A stretch of DNA of 64,000 nt from Hoplostethus atlanticus. Lineage: Eukaryota > Chordata > Actinopteri > Trachichthyiformes > Trachichthyidae. The stretch is taken from positions 426,001 to 490,000 of the forward strand of contig JAXDDX010000056.1 of assembly GCA_034670405.1 (NCBI GenBank), given 5' to 3'. Shown here piece after piece: positions 62,931 through 64,000 of this stretch (position 1 is the first letter of the stretch; every line of letters starts with the position of its first letter). Below the pieces are notes generated by a model that searched no databases, was not told the DNA's origin, and was given only the letters and a program-made list of their open reading frames with translations. The position numbers were made by a program, and so were the translations under genes.

Positions 62931-63225
62931 AGGAGCGATAATGAAATCAGGCTCCAGTCCTTCATCTGTATTAGCAGCGTTTGCGGGTCTAAGAGAGTCT
63001 AACAGCCTGCTAATTCTCTGCCTCTGATTTGTTAAACTGACAGACATTTCTCCTCCTCAAAGGTTGCCGGCAGACGCTTCTGTCACAGAACGCAATTGAA
63101 AGCTGCCAACATAATTGCTTGTTTGATCAGATCTGAATATTTGTTTAAAAGATTGGGGCAAGGATTACGGAAATGTGCCGGCAAAATGTCGTTGATTGTT
63201 CAGTTGATTTGCCAAGCAACATGGT
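62931..63225. promoter_or_regulatory. Candidate distal regulatory block
   Basis: Repeat-free unique sequence between a CT run and a T run. It has GCGATAATGAAATC, CTGTATTAGCAGC, CCTGCTAATTCTC, CGCAATTGAAAGC, ACATAATTGCTTG and GATTACGGAAATG: many TAAT/AATTG cores at close spacing with some CpG. Enhancer-like texture; inference only. Confidence 0.35.
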
Positions 63226-63460
63226 CTCTGTGGGTTTTTTTTTTTTCTCTTATCACAAGTTTATCTACTTTTTTTGCACCGCCCATCTTTCTTTTCACTC
63301 TTTTTCATATATATAGTTCAATCAAGAAACATATATTTTATGTGTATTCTTTAGGATGCTCCCTGCATTAGGTAAAGCAGTCAAGATCTGCTGGTAGTAG
63401 TGCAGTTCTATATATATATAGAGATATTTTTATCTTTTTTTCAAAAATTCTATTTAACAA

Positions 63461-63510
63461 TTGGTGCTTTTGTTTTGAAAGGTGAGCGCCTTTCAAAACA
63501 AAAGCACCAA
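63461..63510. repeat. Perfect hairpin 1, 22-bp stem, 6-nt loop
   Basis: The left arm 63461-63482 starts TTGGTGCTTTTG, and the right arm 63489-63510 is its exact reverse complement. The loop is TGAGCG. It stands 42 bp left of hairpin 2, separated by an A-rich AATAAA/ATTAAA-type spacer. Confidence 0.9.
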
Positions 63511-63551
63511 CAATAAAAAAAATTAAATAAAATTAAATAAAATAAAAAAAA

Positions 63552-63681
63552 CAGACACCTACCAGTAAGTAAGGACTACGTAAGTAAGGACTACGTAAGT
63601 AAGGACTACGTAAGTAAACTAGATTTATAGAGCTATAAATCTAGTTTACTTACGTAGTCCTTACTTACTGGTAGGTGTCTG
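63552..63681. repeat. Perfect hairpin 2 with a 15-bp tandem expansion in one arm
   Basis: CAGACACCTACC at the left (63552) and its reverse complement at the right (ending 63681) open a long palindrome centred on GAGC at 63630-63633. The left arm carries three copies of GTAAGTAAGGACTAC (63565-63579, 63580-63594, 63595-63609); the right arm carries one. Apart from those two extra units the arms match exactly over about 49 bp. No transposon family is recognised. Confidence 0.9.
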
Positions 63682-63689
63682 GTGCTTCA

Positions 63690-64000
63690 GTGTCCTGCCT
63701 CAACATACGCAATGCTCCATCTGTCTTTTTAAACGAGGTGCTCTTATTGTGACGATGTGCTTTTGGGGGTAACGTTGACAGTGTTTCTATAAACTTGCCA
63801 CCTGTTTTGGCTTTTGCTGCTTGTGATTTTTTTTCTTCACAATAAGAGTTTTTCTTTTTTTTTTTGTTTCCAGCTTACCTTGTGCTTCTCTGATGTATCT
63901 CACCTCCGGGATCTACTACTGTATTCATACATTCACACACACACACACACACACACACGCTTTCTCCCAGAAATGCACACATGTAGCGGAGGGGGAAAAA
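63690..64000. other. Right edge of the window, no gene
   Basis: T-rich unique sequence with a (CA)12 run at 63934-63958. Nothing else recognised. Confidence 0.6.

Noticed and set aside
63565-63609. Three 15-bp direct repeats as a CRISPR-like array
   Set aside because: Units are directly adjacent with no spacers and the genome is vertebrate; it is a tandem expansion within a palindrome.

Overview
The window is vertebrate genomic DNA, almost certainly from a teleost fish. It has GT-AG introns, dense CA/GT and CT/GA microsatellites, compact introns, and short teleost-style repeats: a hAT-type MITE, pieces of a tRNA-derived SINE, and Tc1/mariner-like ends. I cannot name the species. Only one protein-coding gene is recognisable. 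It is trib2 (tribbles pseudokinase 2), on the plus strand in three coding exons (3679-3948, 5738-6030, 8546-9020) that join into a complete 345-residue protein.

Layout. Positions 1-2440 are upstream flank with simple repeats. About 2490-2580 is a compact proximal promoter with a CCAAT box, a perfect TGACGTCA CRE and a GC box, followed by a Z-DNA-prone purine/pyrimidine tract. About 2600-3678 is the probable 5' UTR, rich in upstream ATGs. Introns of 1789 and 2515 bp separate the coding exons. The 3' UTR follows, with poly(A) signals at 9128, 10211 and 10778 and an AU-rich nonamer at 10054.

From about 10.8 kb to the end (53 kb) no coding exon can be supported. This fits the known position of TRIB2 at the edge of a large gene desert in vertebrates. 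Visible in the desert are a CpG-rich putative non-coding first exon with a strong splice donor (about 20.5-20.9 kb), a possible minus-strand transcript end (about 17.43 kb), and several unique, low-repeat blocks rich in homeodomain-type TAAT/ATTA or retained CpG that look like candidate long-range enhancers. The best of these are about 28.86-29.12, 48.11-48.49, 56.21-56.56 and 62.93-63.22 kb. A textbook 193-bp hAT MITE with an 8-bp target duplication lies at 43373-43565, and a microsatellite cluster lies at 60.4-62.4 kb. Near the right edge is an unusual double perfect palindrome (63461-63681) whose second arm carries a three-copy 15-bp tandem expansion.

No convincing new protein system was found. 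The more interesting material is structural (palindromes, MITEs, simple-repeat clusters) and regulatory (candidate distal elements of trib2 or the next gene). Calls of conservation are inferences from sequence texture, because no alignment could be run.
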